The position numbers and the translations under genes are program-made. 64,000 bases of DNA from Bryobacteraceae bacterium. Its GTDB lineage: Bacteria; Acidobacteriota; Terriglobia; Bryobacterales; Bryobacteraceae. Every line of letters begins with the position of its first letter. The stretch's first letter is position 1. Positions 11,301 to 18,771 of this stretch are shown piece after piece. The stretch covers positions 26,136 through 90,135 of the forward strand of contig JAICJH010000021.1 of NCBI GenBank assembly GCA_025928545.1. Reading direction: 5' to 3'. The notes below the pieces were generated by a model. It was not told the origin of the DNA and ran no database searches. It saw nothing but the letters and a program-made list of their open reading frames with translations.

Positions 11301-12342
11301 CCAGCAATGCGGATTTGTCTTTGCAGTCACCGTATTTACGCAACATGACATCGGCTGGTTTGGCGGGGATAATCGCCGCATCGCCGAATTCGATGCCGGT
11401 GTAACGGATATTCCGATGCAGTTGCGAGGTGAGCTGAACCACAATGCCGGCCGGCGGCGCCGTCAAATCCACTGCGCCCATGAGAGCTTTCAGGTCAGCT
11501 GCCTGAATCTGCGCGTCGACAATTGCGCTGTATCCGGCTGCGAGAGTTTGCCAGGACTGGGCGGAAGAAAACGCCAGATAAGGATAGGGAGACACATCGA
11601 AAGGAAGGTTGCCTTCGACGGTCTTACGGGCGGAGAGCGGTCCGAGTTCACATTCAACATGAGTGACGCCTTTATTTCCCGCACTGCCGCCAGACCGCCT
11701 GATGGCAGTGTCCGGTATGTTGCGCGCGATGGACTGAAACGGCACGCCTTTGGCCACGTCAACGCTGAGGTGAAATCGCTCGAGTGGCACGTCGTCGAAA
11801 ACATGAACGCGTCGGCCGACGCCCGCTCCCGGATAAGCAGCGCCGGAATCCACTGAGATTTCGAATTCCACGATGGCACCCAACGCAACAGCAGGCAACG
11901 GCGCGCGCTCAATTCTCGCGTCGGAAAACACCGTGTCGTCCGATTCAGCGGCGGGCGTATCGGCGATTGTTTTCGGATCGAGATTGTGGACCACGCCGTC
12001 GCTCGTGACGACTCGCGCGCGCAGAGTTGGTTTAGTGTCCCGCCAGGGTTGATAGCTACGCACTACCGAAGAGTATTCTTCAACAGCGTCCTGCCGAGTG
12101 ATGCGGTAGACCTTGCGGTAGCGCTCCCTAAGGTGGCCATCGGCAGTTAATTCATAGCGGTAGTCTTCGAGAAGGATGTCGACTGGTTGGTCGGCTGGAA
12201 CCGAAATCTGTCCGGCAGCTTTGAGGATCGACGCCGTGTCGCCTGAAAACGGAACATCCCACGGTTGTGCCGCCCGCAATTCAACTGGAACGATGACACA
12301 CAAAAGGGCGTATGCCAGGGCGGAAATTCGTGGGCAAATCAT
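8317..12342 (-). CDS. Exported DUF3857 / transglutaminase-like / TPR protein
   Basis: A 1341-residue protein with a signal peptide (about 1-24), a DUF3857 beta-domain (about 60-250) and a transglutaminase-like core (about 290-400). The core keeps a full thiol-protease-type triad: Cys340 in YGDCKDKS, His383 in FDHAIVYV and Asp398 in LWIDAT. A further beta-rich part (about 430-650) and a long alpha-helical TPR-like region (about 680-1341) follow. DUF3857 plus transglutaminase proteins are common in Bacteroidota and Acidobacteriota, are usually periplasmic or cell-surface, and have no settled substrate. It ends 28 bases from rnpB and converges on it. The long TPR tail suggests a scaffold, which is inference. 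Confidence 0.85.
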   Translation of the reverse strand: MICPRISALAYALLCVIVPVELRAAQPWDVPFSGDTASILKAAGQISVPADQPVDILLEDYRYELTADGHLRERYRKVYRITRQDAVEEYSSVVRSYQPWRDTKPTLRARVVTSDGVVHNLDPKTIADTPAAESDDTVFSDARIERAPLPAVALGAIVEFEISVDSGAAYPGAGVGRRVHVFDDVPLERFHLSVDVAKGVPFQSIARNIPDTAIRRSGGSAGNKGVTHVECELGPLSARKTVEGNLPFDVSPYPYLAFSSAQSWQTLAAGYSAIVDAQIQAADLKALMGAVDLTAPPAGIVVQLTSQLHRNIRYTGIEFGDAAIIPAKPADVMLRKYGDCKDKSALLVAMLRAAGLKANVALLNSGFGLDVDTEVPGVDLFDHAIVYVDLPGQPLWIDATASEFRVGVTPSADQGRQALIASKDTTALSKIPEQADAWERRTYEIHFREFGPAAITEIMEARGPEEASLRSSYVSNSAVRDSLEKYVKASYRAKSLGRYEVSGTDDLSTAVRVSVEAVDSPQAVTTTENAQVGIDAAGVLRDLPYGLKYSVDDDAPGSEANKPRSGDFIFPSIGASEQVYRLFPPPLFKANNLPASKEIKLGSLTYSRSYKLADDGVVEIKYRLEVPQRRIGAGEYTKIQESLRQLDMKSGETITFVPETAELLAIGETGKAISLLRDTVARHPDDATAHIRFSRLLVNSGFGGPAREEALKATELDPKSSQAWQALAWAWQNDSFGRLRQGDWNKDEAVRFQRKAVEADPDDMVAKTDLAIVLEFNPRGERYADPAGMKEAIALYREVLKKQASPILETNLLSSLFYSGQTADAADEAAKAPDPQRTVFLTAITAMRESPAKAIVNLQSAVLDASGRAQYLVGGSLLLAHVKRYDESRIVLQAASRAANSSQLAPIQQLFAKMKRPDEVTPDPSDPRTPVQQLLMLLVTDQFSREKVKPLVTAGTSFEGFDDAVKSMRLEMNPVSRQMSAIGLSWGNMVDLMPSLLTFEKDGDDAHGYRISQPQNPMLPDMYVVPEAGSYKILGGSEDVGRRVLDLLKQNDLASAQWWLDKAVPQIKMNKNGWVSAARAIWSGVVAETRGPEVARLTAAAMMAAESDSPEALAILESSLRKAKNDWDKAEIEMAFCEAYSHLKQWDQVLAHANKLKPSKTFSEAGFYYIEKAGEELGDWKTVEAAALDQTKEDVRGWRTLAVARMRAGNASGTAEALDKMKTAAHASTAEIDEIKVWSGIFQKKTDNGTLASLQNQAGTPNYYLMALVASALKNTDEAQDALKKAIGDTDPEMLDARAWVVYGNICGQYGFASTASAAWERARKAKNDSDGATWALATLQ

Positions 12343-12466
12343 AAGATTTATTTATAATTTTAACAATCCGGCACGTTGCAGCGGGGAGCCAAATTGGTTT
12401 CGGCAGGGTTATCGTTCGAGACGCGGCATGGCCGCCAACCCGCTAATAATCCGGCATCTGCCTGTC

Positions 12467-13825
12467 TCAGACTAAATCTTCAAGCCCGCGCACCGGCGGA
12501 GGCTCACCGTGGACACGAATCTCGCGGGCCATCGTGCGCGTGCCATCCCGGATTATTGCAACCTCATGAAGTCCCGCCGCGACGACTGGCCGCAGCTTTA
12601 CATTAATTTGGCCCGTTTCGACCAGCACCTCGGTTGGATAATGCGGGATACCTGAGACATGCACCACTGTATTACCGGCGTCGGACGTAACCGGGAGCCC
12701 CTCAACCCAAATCGTGAACCAGCCACCGTTAGCCCAGTTCACCTCCTCAGGCGTCCATGTCGTCCCATCCTGAATTGCTTTGATCACTGGAGTCACGGCG
12801 CCGCCCCGAAGGTCGAGGTGAAACGTCTCCCAATCGGACCATGTGGCATGGCCGATCTTAATTCTCGCCGTGTGGCGTCCCGGGCTGCTGCCTGGCGGAA
12901 TCCGAAAACTGACATGCAGGCCATCGGCATTCAATGAGCAATCGAACGGCGCGACACCAAATTCGTCGATTTGCGGGAAAACGGAATCGAGCGGGGGCGC
13001 GGCGTCATACGCCCAATAACACCAAAGCACGACATATTCTTCCCTGGCTGAATTGAAAGACCGGCCCCGATGCATATTGCTGCTAAGGCCTGCAACTTTG
13101 ATGGGCGGATCGACATCGGCAGGCAAGTCTTGCCATTTACGGTGAGCCAGCACGCACGCCGATTTTTCCGTTACCCGGGAAACCTCGGCACTTGCGAAGC
13201 CTGCCGATCTTATCCATGCCTCCACGGCGCCGACCGTCGGGCCGCACCAATTATCCAGTTGTCCGGCCAGTTCGCCACGCTCATAGAATTCGGCGTATGG
13301 GATGGTGCGCCTGTTGCCCGCCAGGTAATCCTTGCCGTCGATCACGAACGTATCGATGATGCAGACGCCACTCGTGAGGGCGCAAAGCTTTTCCATGGCA
13401 AGAAAGGGATGCTTCAGGTGATAGAGAACCCCCAGACATAGAACGATGTCGAATGTGCCCAGTTCGGCGGGATCGAGATCGTAGAGTTCGGCCTGAATGT
13501 ATGTTGCCGAAGAGCCAAACGCACGATGCAGTGATCGGAACGTATCGAGGTCGACCACGTCCACGGCTGTGACTTCAGCGCCCCGGCGCTCCATTTCAAA
13601 CGTGTAATAGCCATCCCAGGGACCAATATCCAAAACCCGTTTGCCGCTCAGGTTTTCGGGCAATCGAAACGACTCGATTCTCTGCTGTTGCCATGCCAGA
13701 CTCATCGAGCCTTCCGCTACCTTACCGTTCGGAAGCAGAAAGCTGTGGTAAAGACCCGTCTTCTCCAGATTAGTTCTGACCGGGTTAACCTTGCGCTCTT
13801 GCCGGAGATCGAATTCGTTATCCAT
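12467..13825 (-). CDS. SAM-dependent methyltransferase with C-terminal beta-rich domain
   Basis: A 452-residue protein. Its first 240 residues are a class I methyltransferase fold: motif I VLDIGPWDGYYTFEMERRGAEV, an acidic residue in AVDVVD, and post-I CLGVLYHLKHP. This resembles CmoB-like tRNA wobble-uridine carboxymethyl/methyl transferases and the related Rta_06860-type family. The remaining 210 residues are beta-rich, with aromatic segments such as WSDWETFHLDLRGG and WANGGWFTIWVEG; I do not recognise a named domain. The ATG at 13825 is preferred over a TTG two codons upstream. It is divergent from the TonB-C/Kelch gene with under 50 bases between them. The true substrate is not visible. 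Confidence 0.75.
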   Translation of the reverse strand: MDNEFDLRQERKVNPVRTNLEKTGLYHSFLLPNGKVAEGSMSLAWQQQRIESFRLPENLSGKRVLDIGPWDGYYTFEMERRGAEVTAVDVVDLDTFRSLHRAFGSSATYIQAELYDLDPAELGTFDIVLCLGVLYHLKHPFLAMEKLCALTSGVCIIDTFVIDGKDYLAGNRRTIPYAEFYERGELAGQLDNWCGPTVGAVEAWIRSAGFASAEVSRVTEKSACVLAHRKWQDLPADVDPPIKVAGLSSNMHRGRSFNSAREEYVVLWCYWAYDAAPPLDSVFPQIDEFGVAPFDCSLNADGLHVSFRIPPGSSPGRHTARIKIGHATWSDWETFHLDLRGGAVTPVIKAIQDGTTWTPEEVNWANGGWFTIWVEGLPVTSDAGNTVVHVSGIPHYPTEVLVETGQINVKLRPVVAAGLHEVAIIRDGTRTMAREIRVHGEPPPVRGLEDLV

Positions 13826-13873
13826 CCGCAATCGACATTATCTCTTTGGATGTTGTGGTCGAATAGAAGGAGC

Positions 13874-15637
13874 ATGCGTTCCATCTTCTTTTCCGGCCTG
13901 ATCGTCATGGCCGGTCTCCTCGCGGCGCAGAATGACGGAGTTACCCAGCCTTCGCTCATTTACCGCAGCGAGCCGGAATACTCCGCTGAAGCAACGCGCG
14001 CGCGCGTCCAGTCGAGCGTCATGCTGAGCATCATTGTTGGCGAAGACGGCCGTGCGCACGATATCAAGGTCACGCACGGCGCGGGTTTCGGTCTGGATGA
14101 AAAAGCCATCGAAGCAATGGATCAGTGGCGCTTCAATCCCGCAACCCGTGACGGCCACCCGGCTGCGGTTCCGGCCAATATTGAAATGAACTTCAGTATT
14201 CTCGCGAGAAACGATCCCGAGGACCACACCGGCCAGCAAGCGCGACTCAACTTCACCCTCCCGCCCGGCGCCACCAGACCCGAACTTGTCGCGGGAAAAC
14301 TCCCGGCTAATCCTGCCGCTCCCGGAAAGCAGGCGCTCCGCTTCCACCTGCAGGTCGACGCCCAGGGTGCGCCGAAGAATGTCAGCGCTCTGAGTTCCAC
14401 AGATCCTGCCTGGGAAAAGCAGGTACTGCGCGTTGTTCAAACGTGGCGATTTCAGCCGGCCACGATGAACGGCAGCGCGGTTCAGGTGGAGGGCATCTTC
14501 GAGTTTGAACACGATGGAGCAGCCGAACCCGCTATCTCGATTGTTATGGATAAAAGCAATGCGGTCGGCGACGAAGCTCTTGCCTCTCGCCCGGCCCCTG
14601 CCCCGTTGCCGGTTTCCGGCTTAAGTCCACGGTCGCAGCATACTGCGACGGTGCTGCCGAACGGAACCGTCCTGCTGGCTGGCGGAGCCGCGCACGTGAG
14701 CGAATTACCACCCGGTTCCAACGATTTCCATTCCCTGTCGTCGGCCCAGATCTTCGACTGGGCGACCCGGAGAATTGCGAATTCCGGCGAGATGCTGACA
14801 GCGCGCTCCAGACACACGGCGACACTCCTCCGTGACGGAACGGTTCTGATCGTGGGCGGTTACGGGACCCAGCCCATCGCAAGCGCGGAGATCTTCGATC
14901 CTTCCACAGGAAAATTTTCATCCACTGGCAGCCTTCACGAAGCCCGCGAATCGCACGTCGCCGCCATTCTGCCCGATGGACGCGTGTTGGTGTGTGGTGG
15001 TACCGGCGCCGGAAACAAATATCTGGTCAGCGCCGAAATCTACGATCCGCGCACGAAGCTATTCTCAACTACGGGGAACATGACTGTGGCGCGGACATCC
15101 TTCCGGTCCATCGTGCTGAAGGATGGCCGTATTTTGGTCGCCGGCGGCTTTGGCGCCGCAGGGGGCACGGTGGAAATTTACGATCCGGCGCGCGGAGACT
15201 TTCGCGCAGCCGGCAGCATGGCGGCTCCCCGCTATGGCTTCAGCGCAACGCTTCTCGAAACAGGGAAGATACTGATCGCGGGCGGCAGCGCCGGTTCCGC
15301 CGAGGGACCGGCATCGCCAACGTCTGAAATCTTCGATCCCGCCACGAGTTCATTTCAGGCCAGCGGCCCCATGTCTTTGGCGCGTGAGTTCCATGAAGCG
15401 TTGTTGATGAAGAACGGCAAAGTTCTGATCTCCGGCGGCATTCCGGGATCGCCGGGAACGCCGGTCGCGCCTACCGAAATCTTCGACCCGGTTTCGGGAA
15501 CATTCACGCCGGGCCCGGTACTCAGCGGCCGGCATACCGGCCACACGTCGACTCTTCTCCAGGATGGCTCGGTGCTCGTAGTCGGAAGCGGCCTGATCGG
15601 CAACGGCGGGAGCGCTGAACTCCTGATGCTGAAATGA
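13874..15637 (+). CDS. Exported protein with two TonB C-terminal-like domains and Kelch repeats
   Basis: A 587-residue exported protein. After a signal segment (MRSIFFSGLIVMAGLLAAQ) there is a TonB C-terminal domain (about 25-115; SEPEYSAEATRARVQSSVMLSIIV, ending in MDQWRFNPATRDG). A second, weaker copy follows (about 125-215; VVQTWRFQPATMNG). The rest is about six Kelch-type repeats of the form HTATLL.DG.VLIVGG......AEIFDP.TG.F, predicted to form a beta-propeller. The start at 13874 is chosen for AGAAGGAG just upstream; the longer frame reads antisense through the methyltransferase. Classical TonB has a membrane anchor and proline-rich linker, both absent here, so this is probably not an energy transducer. 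Role unknown. Confidence 0.8.
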   Translation: MRSIFFSGLIVMAGLLAAQNDGVTQPSLIYRSEPEYSAEATRARVQSSVMLSIIVGEDGRAHDIKVTHGAGFGLDEKAIEAMDQWRFNPATRDGHPAAVPANIEMNFSILARNDPEDHTGQQARLNFTLPPGATRPELVAGKLPANPAAPGKQALRFHLQVDAQGAPKNVSALSSTDPAWEKQVLRVVQTWRFQPATMNGSAVQVEGIFEFEHDGAAEPAISIVMDKSNAVGDEALASRPAPAPLPVSGLSPRSQHTATVLPNGTVLLAGGAAHVSELPPGSNDFHSLSSAQIFDWATRRIANSGEMLTARSRHTATLLRDGTVLIVGGYGTQPIASAEIFDPSTGKFSSTGSLHEARESHVAAILPDGRVLVCGGTGAGNKYLVSAEIYDPRTKLFSTTGNMTVARTSFRSIVLKDGRILVAGGFGAAGGTVEIYDPARGDFRAAGSMAAPRYGFSATLLETGKILIAGGSAGSAEGPASPTSEIFDPATSSFQASGPMSLAREFHEALLMKNGKVLISGGIPGSPGTPVAPTEIFDPVSGTFTPGPVLSGRHTGHTSTLLQDGSVLVVGSGLIGNGGSAELLMLK

Positions 15638-15689
15638 GCTTCGTCCGAGACCTGGAAATATACTGGTTTCGGTAGATGGAAGCCAAAAA

Positions 15690-16697
15690 ATGAACACAGT
15701 TAACGTTGTCGGCGCCGGCATTATGGGACTGGCATCCGCGTGGCGTCTGGCCCAGCGGGGATGGCAGGTCACGGTTTTCGACAGAAGAGAAGCAATCCGC
15801 GAGGCCAGTTGGGCCGCGGCCGGAATGCTCGCACCTGGTGGTGAAATCGATTCGAAAACTCTGCTGTCGGAATTGGCTTTGCGCAGCCTTGCGATGTACC
15901 CGGAGTTCGTGCGCGATCTGGAAGAAGAAACGAACCTTACGGTCGAATATCGTGAATGCGGCGCAACGGAAGTCGCGTTTGACGACGCGGCCTTTACCGC
16001 ACTGACCGACAAGGCCGCGCGGCAGGCACGCATTGGCATCCCATCAGAACCGTGCCGATACAGCGCAAACGGATCCGACTTCCCGGCGCGGCGCTATCCC
16101 GACGATGCGATCGTCGATCCTCTCTGCGTGAATGACGCGCTGCTGGCGGCGTGCCGGAAGCGCGGTGTCGCCATTCGCGAGCACGAGACCGTGACCGAAA
16201 TTCTGGCAGGCGGCTCGGGAGTAAAAACAGAGCAGGGCGAGTACCCGTCGGATCGAGTGCTGATTGCCGCCGGAGCATGGAGTTCAGCTTTGCTGCCGGG
16301 CCTGCCACGCTCCTGGCCAGTGAAAGGCCACATGCTGTATTTCGACATGGAGCCGGGGTTGCTGAACGGGATTGTGCGCAGCGAAGGAGTTTACCTGCTG
16401 CAGCGGGATGCCGGCGGCGTCATCGTCGGCAGTTCCATGGAAGATGCCGGATTCGACCGCGAAATAGCACCGGAGATTGTGACGGATATCCATCGACGCG
16501 CGGCAAAGCTTCTGCCTGCCCTCAGCGGTGTGAAGCCCGCCGACTGCTGGAATGGACTGCGACCGGCCACGGATGTCGGCCCTGTTATTGGCCGGGTGGA
16601 CGATACGAATACGTGGACAGCATACGGACACTTTCGCAATGGGATATTGCTGGCGCCGGTGACCTCTGCAATGATCGCCGAACAATTTGCAAATTGA
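15690..16697 (+). CDS. thiO: Glycine oxidase ThiO (FAD-dependent amine oxidase)
   Basis: A 335-residue D-amino-acid-oxidase-fold flavoenzyme. The FAD dinucleotide motif VVGAGIMGLASAWRLAQRGWQVTVFD is at residues 5-30, followed by ASWAAAGMLAPGGE, the typical ThiO stretch. C-terminal WNGLRPATDVGPVIGRV and YGHFRNGILLAP are the second FAD-contact region. It oxidises glycine to iminoacetate (dehydroglycine), the nitrogen and carbon donor for the thiazole made by ThiG, whose gene lies 9 kb upstream. It ends 9 bases from the convergent HipA-like gene. Other DAAO-family activities are possible but the length and motifs favour ThiO. Confidence 0.88.
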   Translation: MNTVNVVGAGIMGLASAWRLAQRGWQVTVFDRREAIREASWAAAGMLAPGGEIDSKTLLSELALRSLAMYPEFVRDLEEETNLTVEYRECGATEVAFDDAAFTALTDKAARQARIGIPSEPCRYSANGSDFPARRYPDDAIVDPLCVNDALLAACRKRGVAIREHETVTEILAGGSGVKTEQGEYPSDRVLIAAGAWSSALLPGLPRSWPVKGHMLYFDMEPGLLNGIVRSEGVYLLQRDAGGVIVGSSMEDAGFDREIAPEIVTDIHRRAAKLLPALSGVKPADCWNGLRPATDVGPVIGRVDDTNTWTAYGHFRNGILLAPVTSAMIAEQFAN

Positions 16698-16706
16698 AAT
16701 CCGCAT

Positions 16707-17546
16707 TCAGGCGGTAGACCACAACGGAAACGGCGCCCCAGCCGCGTTCCTGCAGCCTTCCAGCAGTTCGGGCATGCGCTTGCGTCGCGCCAGCAACTTT
16801 TCCAGCATTGCTTCGAGCGCCGCGTAATCCTCGCCAATCCAGCCGGGCGGAATCTGCCTGAGTGCACGGTCCAGCACTTCCTCCGGGAAATGGATTACTC
16901 GGCTCAGCCAGGGATCGAAATCGTGGATCGACCGCACCTTCGAGTAAACCACGCGCCGCGGATATAGGCCGGTGATGGCCGATTCCGGGAAGTCCCAGTG
17001 CGGCCCGTTGAAGGCAAAGCCATGATCGATCATCAGCGCCACAAAGCCAAGCTTGCGGGGCGGGATGCCAGGGTGGACGAGCCAGTCCTTCAATTGCGCC
17101 CGGAAGAAGATGGACTGCCGGCCGTCCGCGTTGGCCACCCAACGGTCGAATACAAGTGAGGCGAGGAACTGCTCCACGTTTGCCACCTGGCCAAGCAGCG
17201 CGTCGGGAATGAAATCGTAGATTGCGGTCGATTGGGGAGTACCGGGGTGGCGCGACCCGAAATGCCAGCCCGGTTCGATCGCCGTTTGACGCGCGCCGAT
17301 TCGTAAGCCGACCTCCGGATTATCATCCAGGAATTCGCGCGAGAGCGAAACCAGGCGCTGCTCCGGCGCCGCGATCTGAAGATGCGAAAGAATTTCGCCG
17401 GCAATCCACTCATTCACCAAAATCCTGCGATGCTGCGGGTTATTCTGGAATTTGACGATGTAGTAATGACCATCGTCGGCTTCGAGCAGGTGTGCCTGGG
17501 CACCGCCCCTCATCTTCCGGATGAAGTGGCGGGCGTTTACCGGCAT
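16707..17546 (-). CDS. HipA-like kinase-fold protein
   Basis: A 279-residue protein resembling the short HipA-like kinase family (PF20613 type), not full-length HipA toxin. Visible features are an N-terminal lobe with the ATP-binding lysine region HYYIVKFQNNPQHRRILVNEWIA, VFDRWVANADGRQSIFF in place of the HipA catalytic segment (usually HxxNxD-like; here NADGRQ), and LMIDHGFAFNG as the likely metal-binding DHG/DFG-equivalent. There is no HipB-type HTH neighbour. Instead it is divergent, 44 bases away, from a small protein at 17591. Whether it phosphorylates anything is unknown. Confidence 0.75.
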   Translation of the reverse strand: MPVNARHFIRKMRGGAQAHLLEADDGHYYIVKFQNNPQHRRILVNEWIAGEILSHLQIAAPEQRLVSLSREFLDDNPEVGLRIGARQTAIEPGWHFGSRHPGTPQSTAIYDFIPDALLGQVANVEQFLASLVFDRWVANADGRQSIFFRAQLKDWLVHPGIPPRKLGFVALMIDHGFAFNGPHWDFPESAITGLYPRRVVYSKVRSIHDFDPWLSRVIHFPEEVLDRALRQIPPGWIGEDYAALEAMLEKLLARRKRMPELLEGCRNAAGAPFPLWSTA

Positions 17547-17590
17547 ACTGCGCTTCCGGAGAACGATACGATCATTGAGGAGAAGAACAA

Positions 17591-17842
17591 TTGCCCGACG
17601 AAATCAAACCCGCGACCGACGCCCCGAACCCGGCAAAAGACGCTGAGAAGAGCCGCGATGAAGTTGCACTGGAACTGATGAAGTTCATTGCGGTAACCAC
17701 GGGATATGGAAAAGGAACCGGGGCGGCTGCCGGATTCCAGGGTAAGCCTTCCAAGACAGCCGAGGAGTACACCGACGCCCTGTTGCAATTGTTTGAGAAG
17801 TGCCGTTCGGTAGTTGCCAAGCCGGTTGTGTCGGCGAAATAA
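17591..17842 (+). CDS. Small hypothetical protein divergent from the HipA-like gene
   Basis: An 83-residue, mostly helical, soluble protein with a charged N-terminus (DEIKPATDAPNPAKDAEKSRDE) and a conserved-looking core LMKFIAVTTGYGKGTGAAAGFQGKPSKTAEEYTDALLQLFEKC. The start is TTG, supported by GAGGAGAAG about 6 bases upstream. It does not look like an HTH antitoxin. Divergence from the HipA-like kinase suggests shared control or a partner role, which is inference. A long hairpin follows the stop. Confidence 0.65.
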   Translation: MPDEIKPATDAPNPAKDAEKSRDEVALELMKFIAVTTGYGKGTGAAAGFQGKPSKTAEEYTDALLQLFEKCRSVVAKPVVSAK

Positions 17843-17868
17843 AGAATCAATTAAGCTTCCGTACAGCA

Positions 17869-17906
17869 AATCGCGCGACGACGGGCGGCCCCCGTCGCGC
17901 GCGATT
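17869..17906. terminator. Long GC hairpin between convergent genes
   Basis: AATCGCGCG pairs with CGCGCGATT and, after a small bulge, GACGGG pairs with CCCGTC. It sits between the stop codons of the 83-residue protein (+) and the histone-like protein (-). There is no T run, so it may act as a transcript-end or stability element for both genes. Confidence 0.5.
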
Positions 17907-17932
17907 CGCTCAAACGTTAACAGACGAAGGCG

Positions 17933-18559
17933 TCAGCGGCGGCCTGACTTCTTCTTAGCCACTGGCTTTTTGGCGCCTGTTTTCTTTGCTGCCTTTTTAG
18001 GCGCTGCTTTCTTAGGAGCGGCCTTTTTGGCGGCTTTCTTTACTGCTTTTTTCGGCGCAGCCTTCTTCGCTGCTTTTTTCGGGGCTGCTTTTTTGGGAGC
18101 GGCTTTCTTCGTTGCCTTTTTGGGAGCTGCCTTTTTGGGCGCTGCCTTTTTGGCGGCCTTTTTCGAAGCAGCTTTCTTTACTGCCTTTTTCACCGTCTTC
18201 TTCGCCGCGGCTTTCTTTGTTGCCTTTTTAGCGGCTTTCTTTTTCGCCGGGGCTGCCGCCTTCACTGGCGCCACCGGAGCCGGTGCAGACGCCTTGCGCG
18301 CTTTTTTGGCAGGCTTACGCGCTGGCGTGGCGGCCGCCTGTGGCTCGGAATCGGATGTGTCGACGATCTCGACGATTTCCGTCACGGTGACAGGAACAGC
18401 CGTCACAACGGCGACAACCTCTTCCTCATCGTCATCGTCAATTTCCCCATCCTCGTACTCATCGAGTTTGGCTGGCTCTCCGCCAACTTCGTCGTCGTAA
18501 TCCCGGAAATCTTCCATCTCATCTTCATCCCGGGCGACCAGCTTCAGATCATCGAACAT
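17933..18559 (-). CDS. Histone H1-like lysine-rich protein with acidic N-terminus
   Basis: A 208-residue two-part protein. Residues 1-75 are strongly acidic (DEDEMEDFRDYDDE, DGEIDDDDEEE). Residues 80-208 are almost wholly Ala, Lys, Pro and Thr in degenerate AAPKKAAPKKA and KKAAKK repeats ending KKKSGRR, as in bacterial histone H1-like proteins and the tails of some nucleoid proteins. It probably binds DNA through the tail, with the acidic head modulating this; that is inference. The repeats make the DNA prone to slippage, so repeat number may vary between strains. The ATG follows AGGAGG-like sequence. Confidence 0.75.
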   Translation of the reverse strand: MFDDLKLVARDEDEMEDFRDYDDEVGGEPAKLDEYEDGEIDDDDEEEVVAVVTAVPVTVTEIVEIVDTSDSEPQAAATPARKPAKKARKASAPAPVAPVKAAAPAKKKAAKKATKKAAAKKTVKKAVKKAASKKAAKKAAPKKAAPKKATKKAAPKKAAPKKAAKKAAPKKAVKKAAKKAAPKKAAPKKAAKKTGAKKPVAKKKSGRR

Positions 18560-18771
18560 TCAATCAGCCTCCTGAACGGCGCAATCACCATTAGCATACC
18601 TGTTTTTCATTTGTTCGCAACAGTCTGCGCGTGTTTTTGATAGAAAAATCCGAAGAAAATTCGGGGAGGCCGCTAATGACAAGCTTTTTCGTGGCGCCAG
18701 ATTGCATAAATCGGCGTATCTGCTACCTGGTCATTGAGATCCAGCAGGGAAAAATCGGGGTTGGCGACTTG

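Noticed and set aside
17814..18500. 228-codon frame with FFAAFFGAAFLGAAF repeats
   Set aside because: It is the antisense reading of the lysine/alanine repeats of the histone-like gene; the hydrophobic repeats are a mirror artefact.
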